This document shows, piece by piece, positions 25,009-38,300 of a stretch of DNA of 64,000 nt. A program made the position numbers and the translations under genes. The notes under the pieces were generated by a model. That model was not told the origin of the DNA. It worked only from the letters and a program-made list of their open reading frames with translations, and made no database searches. How positions within the stretch are numbered: position 1 is the stretch's first letter; the number at the start of each line of letters is the position of its first letter. The DNA is from Sipunculus nudus (lineage: Eukaryota > Annelida > Sipuncula > Golfingiida > Sipunculidae): contig CM049319.1 of the NCBI GenBank assembly GCA_026874595.1, positions 60,146,917 through 60,210,916 of the forward strand, read 5' to 3'.

Positions 25009-25923
25009 ACCACAATTACCCTCATAAAGATCAGTTTCTATCCTCAATCACTCTCATCCAGCAAGATAGTAGATGATGATTCTGTTATCTAAATTCTGTC
25101 ACATTTACCAGGACGAGTACCATTTCATCATCAACATTTGCTTTCATCTATGATGGCAATCTCAAGCCAATTACCCCTGTAGGTTAATCCTTGTTCATCA
25201 GAACAAAAGCCCCTCTTGGGAACAATCACTGAAGTAGTTGCATGCATTCATTCAAATGTCATTCGAATGTAAAAGTGACTTTTTCTCGGTCTGTGTTGGA
25301 TACTGTACTTTCTCCATTATAATCCGCACGTCTATTAAAAGCCACACCCATACTTTTCTGCTATGATGCACTGAGAAAAAGGTAGATCTAGATAACCCCC
25401 TGCAACCCAGAGTTCCACAATCATTACATTCATGTGGTCACACATACCAGACCATGATCCATTAAAAACAGAGAATATAAACTCAAGCAACAAAGATAAC
25501 ACAGACAAAGTTTATTCAATGCCACCACCTTATATGTATTGAGCTACACATGCTACAGATACCGTATAAACATGACATGGGCTTTGCATCAGTGCTAATG
25601 GCTAAAAATACACCTTGTGAAAACTAATATGCAGCATACCTTACTATATAACATATACCTTGAAAAAATTAGATACCTGCAGTTAATAATACATCACCGT
25701 TTTGGTATCTTTAAAAGGTAAAAAAATATATATTATTAAATTCACTGTATTTGATGAAGCCATTAATGTCCAGTTATAACCATAACATTATTCTTGTCAT
25801 CAGCTGATGGCACCTGCTGCATTAAAAAATATGAACTGCACTAGCAATTTTTTAGTAATATTAATTTCTTAAAATACAATTTTGATATAAATCAACATCC
25901 TTAAACACTTGTGTATTATTACT

Positions 25924-25950
25924 TATATATATATATATATATATATATAT
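25924..25950. repeat. (TA)n microsatellite
   Basis: About 13 AT dinucleotides. Confidence 0.95.
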
Positions 25951-26829
25951 GCAACATAACATGAATCCTGTCATATAACATCTTCCATGTACACCATGGT
26001 TCCTATACCTATTACTAAGCCTGCATTTTTATCCTAGATATTTTTTTTCATACATGAGCCCCAGTTTCAAATCATTCTGGTATGAGAGACCGGAAAGAGA
26101 TGAGTGTTATATTTAGCATAGCACTGAATCAATCTGTAATTTATTGCAAAATATATGAAAACAGTCACAATGCTGCAAGTTGACCAAAGAAGCATATGCA
26201 ATCACAGTGGACAGACTCCTCTGATGATCAACTGCCAAAAGGATCTTTAATTCACAGTTTATTACAGTTTTATTACAGTTTTAACACATCATTTAATAAT
26301 AATTTTTCAGGACAGACCTCTTCTATGAGCACTGCATGTTACAATCGTCTCCTGTTTTTGGGTCCTTAGAGTCAGCATTGTGGGTTTTGTTAAATGAAAG
26401 CAAAAACATGCCAAAGACACAGTAAGGATCCCTACCTCTCATGATAAGACAGATTTATATTGCTTTCATCATTTGAGATAGATCACTTTGATCTTTGATT
26501 GTTGACATAAACAAGACCGGAACTGTTATGAGCCACCAAACAATGTTGCTAATGTGATGGAAAAGGTCTATTTTTTATGGAAAATATGCAGACATGGTGT
26601 TGAAAGGAACTATACCACCATTAAATCTTGAACATTTTTACAATTGTACCTTCTTGAATTATTTCATTTTGAATTAATTGATTATTCCAGCATAAGTGAC
26701 ACACAGGAAACTTCACACTTACATCTACACATATCATCCTTCTCCAAAGTGATCAATAAATAGCATCTTTTTTCTGTATCTGTGATGATTCTACATGTTT
26801 TTTTCTAGATCTGTTAGTAATTATTTCAT

Positions 26830-26970
26830 GAACTGTCAGCAACAACATCTGCATCTGTTACTGTTAACTTCTACATATGTCAGTGATAACATCTACATCT
26901 GTTAGTGATAACTTCTACATCTGTCATTAATAAACTTCTATATCTGTCAGTGATAATGCTACATAAATTG
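26830..26970. repeat. 22-bp tandem repeat CTTCTACATCTGTCAGTGATAA
   Basis: Five to six diverged units alternate (C/T)ATCTGT(T/C)AGTGATAA with CTTCTACAT or CATCTACAT. It is an isolated minisatellite unrelated to the other arrays. Confidence 0.75.
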
Positions 26971-29900
26971 GGGAGTACTTTTATATCGGTTAACAATATC
27001 TCACACCTCTTTCTATTGCTCATAAACTACACAGCTTTGCATCATCATGAAACCCCTGTAAGTCACCTTATATCCAATGTTAGTATTATCCAGAGTTTAT
27101 TATGATTAAAGTATATTATTAAATGTTATGCATAAACTGAGGAAGAAGAGACAAAACAAAACACATTAATTCTCATCTTGTGGTTTACATATGATTGTCA
27201 ATATTTATCTGAAAGATACATTTTAATTCAGTAAAAAGAACAGTGTATAGACGTAAAGTATAGATAAAAAATTTAATTCTTAATACATCCTTAATCAGAT
27301 ACTTCTTTGGCTTAAGCAATAGACCAAATATGAAATTATATATAGATAAAATAATACTTGTTTGTAAAACTAAACATTATTTCACTGAAATAAAACATAA
27401 TGAGACAAAAGTCAGTGATAAAATTGATCTGTAAGATGAAGATTCATCATTTAAAGATTTAAATGTCACTTGAGTATTTCTCATTGTGGGCCCTGTTACT
27501 AAACTGTACCCACTGACACATTCAAATAGTCATCAACTCTCTACTCAATATTATTTAATTAAGATGTTTTAGTTCTCTAGACATACAACATATCATTTAC
27601 ATATCTTGCTCTTGGTAACCCATACCCTTTAACAAATTTGTATCCTTACCTTCATGTATAACTTAACAACGGTTACACATTTTCATTTCCAGAACTTATC
27701 GATTGTCATGCAAATAATTTTACTTTAAAGTCTTCTCCTGGTACTTTAATGAAACCAAACGCTTAACAAAATACAATTAAATTCAATCTTAGTTCTACAT
27801 GCTATGGTGCACTTTCACTTCATTGATCTTATAAATGTAGATACACAAAAGTGAATTAATACCTGAAGTACTGACGGAAAAAAACTCTGAAATAACTGGT
27901 GAAATGTATCTTAATTCTGCAGTCAAATGATGATTACATACAATTTACATAAAGTATAAAAATTAAAGCTTTCACAAAAATCTGGGAACTAATTCTTATG
28001 AAACCCAAGGAGATACAAAAAGATTCAGTTAAAAATTGCAATATCATATCAAATAAGGCTCACTCGAAATCCTTAAGTTAATTTTCTTGGAAATGAAGAG
28101 TTCCTCAATTATACCCAGTATTCTTAAGAAAATACATCAAGATACATAAAAATAAAATTCTCACTTCAACATTCCTTGGAAAATATAGCATGTTTTCTTT
28201 TCTAGGTTGAAATATAACCCGTAATCATCAAAAATAGGCTGCCCTCAGAAAAGTTTGTCATCAATCACTACAACAGCATACTGAAGCGCCACCTGTCAAC
28301 AAACATTTACACTAACAACATTCAGTGCAACCTGCCATCAACCTCAAGTTAAATCCAACTGTTCAAAAAGTCGAATGGTTAATGGAATTCCAATTGTTTG
28401 AAGAAATCCAACTAGTTTTGAATTCTAGTATATGAATTACAATCAACAAAGGGGCTAAATTCTTTAACATATGTATCAAGGGAATTTTGAAGACAGGTTT
28501 TACTGAGAAACCCTTTTCATCAATATTGATAATTTACAGCTACTGGTAAACATATAATTGTGCCACAGGATCATATTATGCCGAGTGTTGCAAGGTATGT
28601 CCAATTTAATGCCTTATATCTACTAAGGTATTTTCAATTATTGCACAACCGATCAAAATGTCCTTGCCTTCACAAATTACTGTACATTCTATCAAGTGAA
28701 TTTGTTTTAAACAAGTACAGGCTCACTATACGTTTCATCTTTTTAATTCCAATTTTAAATTCTACTGCAAAGTCTTTCATTTTATCCTGACAATTATTCT
28801 TGAGCAATATCTTTCCGACTCTGATGGCTGCAGTGAATTAAAATATTTTGGAAGAGCTTCACACTGAATGAAGAATCAGTTTTTGATTGATTGGGAACAG
28901 TAGCAAAACTCGTGATTGGTCAAAAATGATTATGGAACCTGGCAGGTTTTGAACACTAATACTATAGCACATAATAGAAATGGACAAACAGGCACAGACC
29001 GTCACAAGCATTAAGTACCCGTGGCTCGTACATCTATGAGTATCATCACATTGATATCAATATGTGCCACTAACACGGAAGAATAAAAATGTTGATGATT
29101 GAAAAATTTCCATTGTAAATTAAATGTTTACATTGCACATATTGATTGCAGAGGAGATAAAAGCTTTGTGATTGTCTGGGTATCACGACTCAATTCTCAC
29201 TCATTTAGACATTTCATGTTCAAGTCTGCCCTGATGATGTATTTTTTATGTACTCTGGTATAACAAAATACTAGAGTAAAGGGCAGATTTGCATGCACTG
29301 TGATTTAACCAATACAATAGAGTGGGTTAATATCTACCTTAAATTAAGGCTTGATTTTTTTTTTCATATGATTGCTAAATATGCCCATTGGCTTGTAACC
29401 TAAAGAAAAAAATTATTTAATTTTTTGTTAAAAATTTGTGACTGGTATATTTAATTAACTTTTGGTAATAAATTTGTGATTGCTGAATGGCTGAATATGA
29501 TTGTTGTGTACTAGAATATATGTGCACATATTGATCCCAACTGAAGATTGTATTATACAATGGAAAAACATACTCCATCACTATTTGTTCCAGCAACGTG
29601 TTCAGCTGTTGGGACCAGATGATGCACATAGAAGTCATCATGGATACCTAACCTCTCCTAGCATGAAGCATCTATCCGCAAAACCCCTTTCTTACAATGA
29701 ACAACATTTCACAGCCCACAGGGCCTTTAGATGAAAAATTTACCACACAATTCACTGGCAATGATACACCTATATATATATGTGCAGACACAAGCTAGTT
29801 AACATTACTAACTGCTCATCAACATGTAACATCAAAAACGAGAAGCTTCGGGTCAAAAAATATTCCAGAGATTAACAAACAACAGTTACATATAATAACA

Positions 29901-32248
29901 AGTAGAAAATGCATGTGTTGGACATCAATATAGCAAATATGCAGTACACATCTATGAGTAAAAGGTACAATATCTATTCTCATTCCACTGAATGATCTAA
30001 AGTGTTCAGATTGGAGACTGGCTTTCTGAACAGCTATAAATACTCCCCTTCATTCAAATGTTAAGGTCACATTTCAAAAAGTTGTCATGGTAACCATATT
30101 CATATTTTATACAAAAATTAAGAAAAACTCCTGAAATTTGAGGAGCCTGGTAAGCTATATTATGTTTGGATAAATCACAAAAATACAGTGACCGGTTATT
30201 TTTTTTTTTTTTGTAAGATGAAAAAGGGAACCATCTATTGAGCAAACTAGGGCTTCTGAAACAAAGACAAAACTTTGGCACAACACAATTTTTTTTCCAA
30301 ATTAATGAAGACAGGAGAGCTAGCCTGGCCTTTCATCGAAGAAACACAAAACCATATTCAGACTGCATAAAATAAACAAGTCTTCATTAGCGGATCTGTG
30401 CTGATTTGTGGCCAGACCTTAACCTGATACAGCTCTGTCCATGTTGCCAATCTATTGTCTGAGAATGTTACCAATATATTTTTTTCAGGAGGCTGAGACC
30501 ATTATCCATCTATTCAGGTTTTCTTGCAGTTTAGAGCATTTGTTTCATCAAAGATGACCATTCTACAAACCTATTTTATTCTGAGAAGAGCACCAAGCCA
30601 TTCTCAGCCTTGTTCTCGATCATTTTTTTGTTGGACACATGATACTCTCAATTTTACCTGGATGTTACCCGTCTATTTACAGGCTCCATACAAGATCTCA
30701 TATCTTGCAGAAATAAATAATCACCAACTCAGATCCAGCTTTTTCATCACATGTGATGAGTCCGTAGATAAATAAAATTTTCTCAGACTGTCTCACAGAT
30801 ATTCTCCTCTAACAACACAATTTTGCTAAATCTGCTTCCTTTCAGAGATTGTTACCAAGCTATTTCTAGGCTCCTCTGCAGATATCAAATTTGTGCAAAT
30901 AGTAAGCTTCCAATCTGATTTAGCAAACCATTTTTTGCCCATTGCCAATAAATTCAAAGTCTGCTCATTCACAAACCTAATATTTTTCGTCAAATACAAC
31001 ATGAACAGATGTGCATCTAGAGATTCAATCCTGCTTCAGCTGCAAATCTAAATATCTGTACAAAATTAACAAAAATATAAAACCAGGAAAAAAATATCCA
31101 TACAAAATGCTATATGGGAAAAAAAGAGGGAGGGGGATCTAAAACATGACAGTTAACCACTTAAATCTCAACAAACGAGTATTACAGAAATATTATGCAG
31201 CACAAATCCATATAAGGCTGAATGAACAAAACCACCATAAAAAATCTTTGGTCAAAAGTTAGGTTACAGAATATGTTTGCTGTTTGGTATAATCTCAAAG
31301 TAAATATATGCAAGGGGAAACATTTTTTCCAATACAAAGAGAAAAGCTTTTGTTTGAAGTCGGAGGTTGGAAGTTTAGACTTGTATATTGTGCGGGAAAT
31401 TTGCTGAAAATACTATCAGCTTTTCGCTTAGCTGTAAATTTCCAAAGAGTATTATTCTGCGGAAAAACTGGAGTTTTTTCCGGTTTTTCTCTTTGCTGCA
31501 TAAAGAGATAATATATGTGAACATACTAAACTAACCATCAAAAACTGACACCATGCTAATTGGAGCCAATTGGAAAACGACAATTGCACTAGATCTCTGT
31601 CCTTTTAAAGATACAAAATTTTGACTATATAAATATAAATATACCAATATTACAGTTCCTACACTACTCTCTCTGTGAAAATAAACTCACCGATGAGGAT
31701 ACAAACCACCAAAGCTGAATCTTTGGAATGAAAAATCAATATAACCTTTGGTAAAAGTCTGACCTCCTGCAATTTGATACATGCTCTATAATAAGGTGAC
31801 AGGAGTTGAAGAAAGTCAGGATACAATGTCACAGTATATAATGCAGATTAGATAGTATCAACATTCAAACTGGGTATTAAAGTTTTGGGGAATACAAATT
31901 ATATACTTACAATAGTAAACTATCATAAATGGTAGCAGTTTCTTAAAAATCTTGCTCAAACTGTACAAAAGGATGTTTCAACTATAAACTGCTAGGTAAG
32001 AAAACGTTACCACTGTCACAATGTTGGTGGGCATACAAGAGCCACCAAACACTGCCACAATGACTGCGCAAGATCCCGAAGATCCTACAATGAACAACAG
32101 AAGATTTAATAACATCCTGACTGTTCTATCCAAATCTCATGTATATATACCTAAACATAGTAGCTGACCATCCAATAGAAATGTTTCAGTAGAAAAGACC
32201 TGAGCAGAAATAGGTCTATGTAACTTCATCTAGGGCACCTGTAAGCCC

Positions 32249-32308
32249 CTACATTTCTTCCCCGCCCACATTGCGGCACAGGCACACGGCAAAGATGAAT
32301 CCGAAGAT
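32249..32308 (-). CDS. Tetraspanin last coding exon, residues 245-263
   Basis: Acceptor TTTTCTTGCAG precedes IFGFIFAVCLCRNVGGEEM and TAG (32251-32249). It completes TM4, with Cys253 and Cys255 as probable palmitoylation sites. The tail is nine residues and has no YxxPhi sorting motif. Confidence 0.93.
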   Translation of the reverse strand: MFGFIFAVCLCRNVGGEEM

Positions 32309-35300
32309 CTGCAAGAAAACAGAAATGAATTTTTTTTAGAGAGCTGTTGATGGTTGGCAGCAAAAATCTTTACTGACCCTCTCAAAAATTAAAAGTGGCA
32401 ATTAAGCATCCGTAATCTTTTTCATGAAGTGAGCATCGTGACTTTGGCCTTGTGATCCAAAAATTAAGATTTCTTCTGCTATTACTAGGTAGGCAAAATG
32501 TGATAGATGAAATGCCTGGGATGAAACTTTTAAAGTTAAAATGATTTAAAATGCATCCACAATCTTTTCACAGAAATTGGCATGTTACCTTGACTTTGAC
32601 CTTGTGACACCAAAAATTAATATGCCTCTTACTCCAGTAGCGCCCTATATAAATGTGAAGTTTGCAACCCATCAGTCAATCCAAACTTGAGTTATCACCT
32701 GGAAAATTGACCTAAACACGACACCTTAAATGCTCTGCCCTTTTAGCCTAATCATTATAATAAGCCTCAAAAACACTCCTACACAGGTCTTCTATGCCCC
32801 TGGTAGTTAGAGCTGTTTACAACACAATAATGACATGACAAAGATTGATGACGCTTGATGTCGCATTGACGGAAGTCATCAACTGGTATTGCTGTTCTCA
32901 GTTGCTGAATATATCACAGTCATTGTGATTTGTGAATTGTCTTGCAATATTTTGAATTGTCTCATATGAATTACAACTCTGCCAGGTAAGACATTATTAT
33001 TCACTCTGAAGTCGGAGGAATGGCTCCTGCAACATATGGCTTAGAACTTTTTTACACTGTCTCCTCTGTATAAAAAAATATCCTGGAAATCATACCGATA
33101 TGGGTACAGGTACAGACTACACATGTTCTGTTTGGCAGAGCTCTGCCAGATGGTGCAAAATTTTGTTTTGTCAGATGATTGATGCTTTACAATGTTTTAG
33201 ATCACGTGATTGGTTGCTCTTCAGTCACTTAATCACTGAATGAATGTGGGATTATGATCACAAGGAGCTCATGGAATGGTCAATTGGGGTGATTACTAAT
33301 GAGTGCAGCAGCATCATAAGTAATATAAACTGTGACAACACTCATTAGTTCATTTAAATATACACCTGTTATTGACATCAAGTGTGTATGTTAAGACTGC
33401 ACGCTTGATGAATGATAATTCTGACCCTGTTTTTTTTTACCATAAAATAATGAAAAATAGATGACAGGATATGGTGCTGAACCAGTGTTATTTACCTCCA
33501 GGCAAGCGATTCCGATCCCAACACCGATCAGGATGATGGCGTTCCCCTTGATGAAGTCCAGAAGAGCTTCCTTGCAGCCCTGTTAATCAAGTAGACCATA
33601 TAAAATAATCTGGCATGAGGTCCTGTGTCACAGTTTAAAAGTTTTCCAGTAAGAATAGGCCTACAGCCTGTAGGTGCACTGTCTAATGAATGTGAATGCA
33701 GGTAGAATAAGTACAGTTTTTTTTTGTATGAATTTCTAGGGGCTTTCTTTCTGCTCCTACCCTTATAAATATTTTGAGTTTATTACATGAAATTCCCTAT
33801 TCATCACAGAAAATTCCCCCTTAACCTATTAAAGGGTACAAAAACAGTTTCCCTTTAAGCAAAAAAGACCCCATGTCCTGAAAGACAGAATAACTAGAAT
33901 GGCTTTTAATTTGCATGGGAAAAAACAGTTAAATGTCTCCATGGGCCATCCTCTAATTTCAGGGAAATAAAATATGCACTATCTGAAGGTATGGCATTTT
34001 GGGAAACCTATAAATCTGTAGATCTGAATATCAATGTCATCAGCTGTCAAGATTATCTGTGAATGTGATGGAATGAAGTTGAAATTAGAAGAAAAAATAT
34101 ACTTTTCTTAGGGCTTAGTTATAGGGCTTATAATAATACAAGAATTTTGCTGATTTGACCTTGAAGATGGAGGTGAAGGTCACCAGAGAACTTGGTATAA
34201 ACAACCTGTAAGTCAAAGTTGAGCAAAACCATGTGAAACGTCAGAAGTAAGGGGTTCACAATAATTTTGCGTTTCAGCAGATATGACCTTGAGGACCTTG
34301 GTGAAGGTGACAAGTTTTCGAACACATTTAAGAACTTGGTTAAAACAAGTTGTGTGTGAAATTTGAGATCAAAATGTCTGACTGACTGAAGATGTTTAAG
34401 CTTTATCGAGCAGTTACAGGTTGCTGTAGTCAAAGACTAGAGCACTGCACTCATTAAGCGTAATTTTGAATGAGCCATGATGCTACCAAGCCAGGCAGGG
34501 AGCCACAAAAGATGGCCATCGTTTTTCCCGCACCAGTGACTGAGGAAAGCTACAGAACTTACACCCACTGAGCCCCAAGATGGCCTCACATTAGCAAAGG
34601 CCCAAACAGCTGAGACCATCAAATCGAGAGAGCTGAACCCTATCATAAAGACACTATCGCGCGATCTCTATTTTTGTCATCGGCAGAGGACAAAATGTGC
34701 AATACATCAAAAGTTTTAGGGTTCACAAAACTTTACATTTCAGTGGATTTAGCCTTGAAAATCAAAATGAGGGTGACCAGATTTCGATCTTGTCTGAGAA
34801 CATGACAGAAAGAACTAGAGTGTCAAATTTAAGGAAAAATTCTTTGGTACTTTCAAAGTTATGGGTGTAAAAATTATCCTGAAATTGTGCAAATTTGACC
34901 TTGAACTTATCATTTCCTCCCCTAAAAATCAGTTTCAGTAGTGGATGCAGTAGGTCACCACAGACCATTAGCTACGATCCACTAGCCTTGGATTACACGC
35001 CACGGTTAAATTTCGGGATTGCCCTCTGGGTAAGGGTTACCGAATTGTTACCCTTTCCTTTTGCCCATGAACTCACAGGAAGTTACGAAAGGTACAGTGA
35101 TGAGGGACTGTTAGGTCTGTGATGACCCACTTCATCCATAACCAAAACTACATTTCAGGGAAGGAATGAGTAAGTTTAATTACATGGATTAACCATGGGT
35201 CACCACAAACCGTAAGCTCAAAACAAGGGCATTAACAGGACCTTATGCAGAACCCTTTACCACAGCACAAGCAGTAGTCACACAACCAGACTGCTGCAGG

Positions 35301-38300
35301 GAAAGCAAGGAAGGCAGTAAACATCCAATGAGCGCCATATGCCCCATTGCAATAGGTCTTAAACTAAGCCTACCACTGTGACAGCGAGAGAGGCAGCGCT
35401 AAAACAAACATCATGGACCTTCACATGCGAGGCCTCAATGAAAGAGGGGGCGAATTTATCGTGAGACTCAATGATGATCTCCCAGACCCACAGGGTATAG
35501 TAGTAAAAGTAGTGGAACTAATTTCACAGCTTAAGACAGACTTCAGGGGACAAAGTCTGAATAAACAGGCCCCTACAGGAACCACAGAGGGGAGCCACAG
35601 GCCTGAAATAATACTGTACAGCCAAGACAGGGTAATTGATCACTCCGTAATTATGATTACTGTTAAGGTGCGTGGGGTCCTGCCAATGAGCGGAAGCGTC
35701 AGAGAAACAATGGTTCTTGCGAGTAACTCCAGGGAAAGGCAAAAAGGATGCATACATCCAGTTTACCCTGTAACTGTAAAAATTACAGATCACAGAGACC
35801 CAGTTTAAGGAGATCTTCTCAGGAACTACCTGGACATTAATAAGAAGTTTCTAAGTCAAATGGTTATGATTAGTGCCTTTAAAAAAAAAAAGACTACTTG
35901 GTGACTGCTATTGCTCAGATGACTTTCAGTCTGTGTGAGCTAAATATTATCTCAGTTATAGTGTGACTCTGAATGCATGACAGAGAGTCATGCCATAATG
36001 ATTTTTGTGACTCTGCATGACAGAAAGTCCACTGAACTTAAAAACATCACTGTTACTCTACATTGCCTAGAAATGAAGCACCACCTATATCTCCATGTAA
36101 CAACGTCTGAAATGTGTTGTGGACAAAGTTAACTTACATTTTTGTAGTAGTAGGTGTCAATCTCTCGCTGACACATATCTTTATTTTTCAATTTACTCTC
36201 GAAGTCATCATCGTTGACTTCCACATCACTTGGTGATTGACCATCAGCGAGGACACAGCATGTAACTGGAAGCTTGTTTCCCTGCACAAAAAATCAAAAT
36301 GACTATACAAAGGCCAGTGACAGTGCTCCTACCAGTTTTCACTACAAAATCATCTTTTATTCAGTTACTTACCATGACTGACAGTTCAGCATCAAAAAGT
36401 CTGTTTAAATGGTTTAGATAGCTGTACTTGTGTGACTGCATCACTGTTCTAGTGTCTATAAGGCAATTGCTGACTGATTTTACTGTTTTAGTTGCTCAGT
36501 GGAATACTCCTTGTAATATCTAGATTTCTAAGTTTACACTTCTAAAATTCAATTATTTCCCAGTTTGTTAATCTAAATAAAGATATCAGAAAGCTGTGTA
36601 ATAGTGTACATTTTTTTCCTGGTAACACATGTCAGAAGACCACCACTAATAACATGCATATTATCAGTTCATAGTAGGTCAACACATGTCAACTGCACAA
36701 ACTGCCAAGCTTCATATCAGAAATTAAATTCTTAAATAGACCAAACTTGCGTTTTAAGCGAGTCTGACATGTTTAGCAACTTGCTCATCAATTGCAGGAA
36801 TTAATATCATACAAAAGTGCAGAAATCATCAGATAAATTGGCCCATTGTGAAAATACAACAGATCACAGAGGTCATGGGGGACTTAGGCTTGCACATGCA
36901 AAAACCTACATGAGGGAATTCTTATTCAAATTAAGAAATCTGACAAATTTATCCAATAGCACCCAAGACAGTTCTGAATATTATAAAGAACTTAAACTGG
37001 AATGGGTGAAAAAAAAATTTGTGTTATGATGATCTCTGTATAAACCAGACCCAGTCAAGGGATTCAGCTTATTCCCACAACAAAAACAAGAAATTCACCA
37101 AATGCACTTAAGTTGCTATGTTTTCATATTTCATAAAAATTTTTAAATCTTGGAATGGGGCGAAATTGTGAGAGTCAAAAGTGACAGTTCCGGTCCAAAT
37201 CTTTCATCTGTTGACAGATATCCCATTGTACTACGCAGCCATATTCGTGGTGAATGAATATAAATCTAGGTGCAATGGTTACAATTTGTGCCCTGTTAAC
37301 AGACAACCACATGTTTGAAGGTCTCAAGAATATGCGTAAAAATTTGAAAAAAAAATTCAGGTTGTGCCATCAGTCTGCAGTAACTGATAAAACACTCCAT
37401 AATGAAAATGCATGCAAAGAATCATGGTGATGAATTCATTAGTTGTTCAGAAACTGGAGGTTTTATATAAAATGTTTAATTATACTGAAGGGTACTTACA
37501 AGCCCTATAGCTAATTTAAGGATATAGGTAAAAGATACCTAATTTCAGATTTCCAAGGAGATTTTTTATGGACGTCACTGCATTTTAATAAGATTTTTGG
37601 TTGAATGGTTACAATTTGTACCCTGTTAACAGATGAAAGCATCTTTGAAGGTCTCAAAAATAGAAAAATATGCATAAAAATTCGTAAAAAAATCCAGGTG
37701 GCACCACCAGTCTTCAGGAACTTGGTCAGATACTGGAGCTTTTGTAACACATTTTTAATTATTCAGGGGAGAGGGGTACAACCATGTCTTTGAAGGTCTC
37801 AAAAATAGAGGAAAAAAATTAGAAAAATTCGAAAAAAAATACAGGTGGCACCACCAGACTGCAGAATCTGAAGAAACATTCCATGATCAGTCTCCATACA
37901 AAGAATCATGGTGATCAATGCAAACGTTGTTCAGATACTTGAGCTCTTGTATCAATTTTTGATAATATTCTGGGTGGGGGGGGGGGGGGGTGGTACTTCA
38001 GAGCCCCATAGCTCAAAAGGATATGGTTAACAGAGACCTAATTTCAGGTTTCCAAGGATACTTTTCATGGATCTCCTTGGATTTCAAGTTAAAAGATTCC
38101 ATGTCCAGCGGTTACAATTTGTTCCTGGTTGACAGGAACAGACGGATGAACAGACAGACGGATGACGGCCAAAGAGTGATCGCTTTAGCTTAGCTAAAAC
38201 TTGAGATTTTTTGGTCAGTGTGGTTTCACTGTTTAGTAACTGTCAGGTTGCGGTTTCATCTGCTGTCACCTGTCAGAATGATGGCTGATTATTACTTAAC

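Larger units (their letters stand above)
25017..32248 (-). other. Downstream region / possible 3' UTR of the tetraspanin gene
   Basis: About 7.2 kb of AT-rich, mostly unique sequence follows the tetraspanin stop codon. Several minus-strand AATAAA hexamers (TTTATT on +) occur, for example near 25512, 26250-26275 and 30573, so the length of the 3' UTR cannot be fixed. It contains a (TA)n run at 25924-25950 and a 22-bp repeat at 26830-26965. No convincing coding exon was found on either strand; the longest ORFs are under 90 codons and look random. Confidence 0.4.
33580..36137 (-). other. Tetraspanin intron 6
   Basis: Contains a repeat of ~125-bp blocks at 34130-34400, resuming at 34730-34920 (phrases such as TTTGACCTTGAAGATGGAGG and GACCTTGAGGACCTTGGTGA), interrupted by the dispersed repeat 34405-34690. 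It also holds the more GC-rich patch 34940-35820. Confidence 0.7.
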
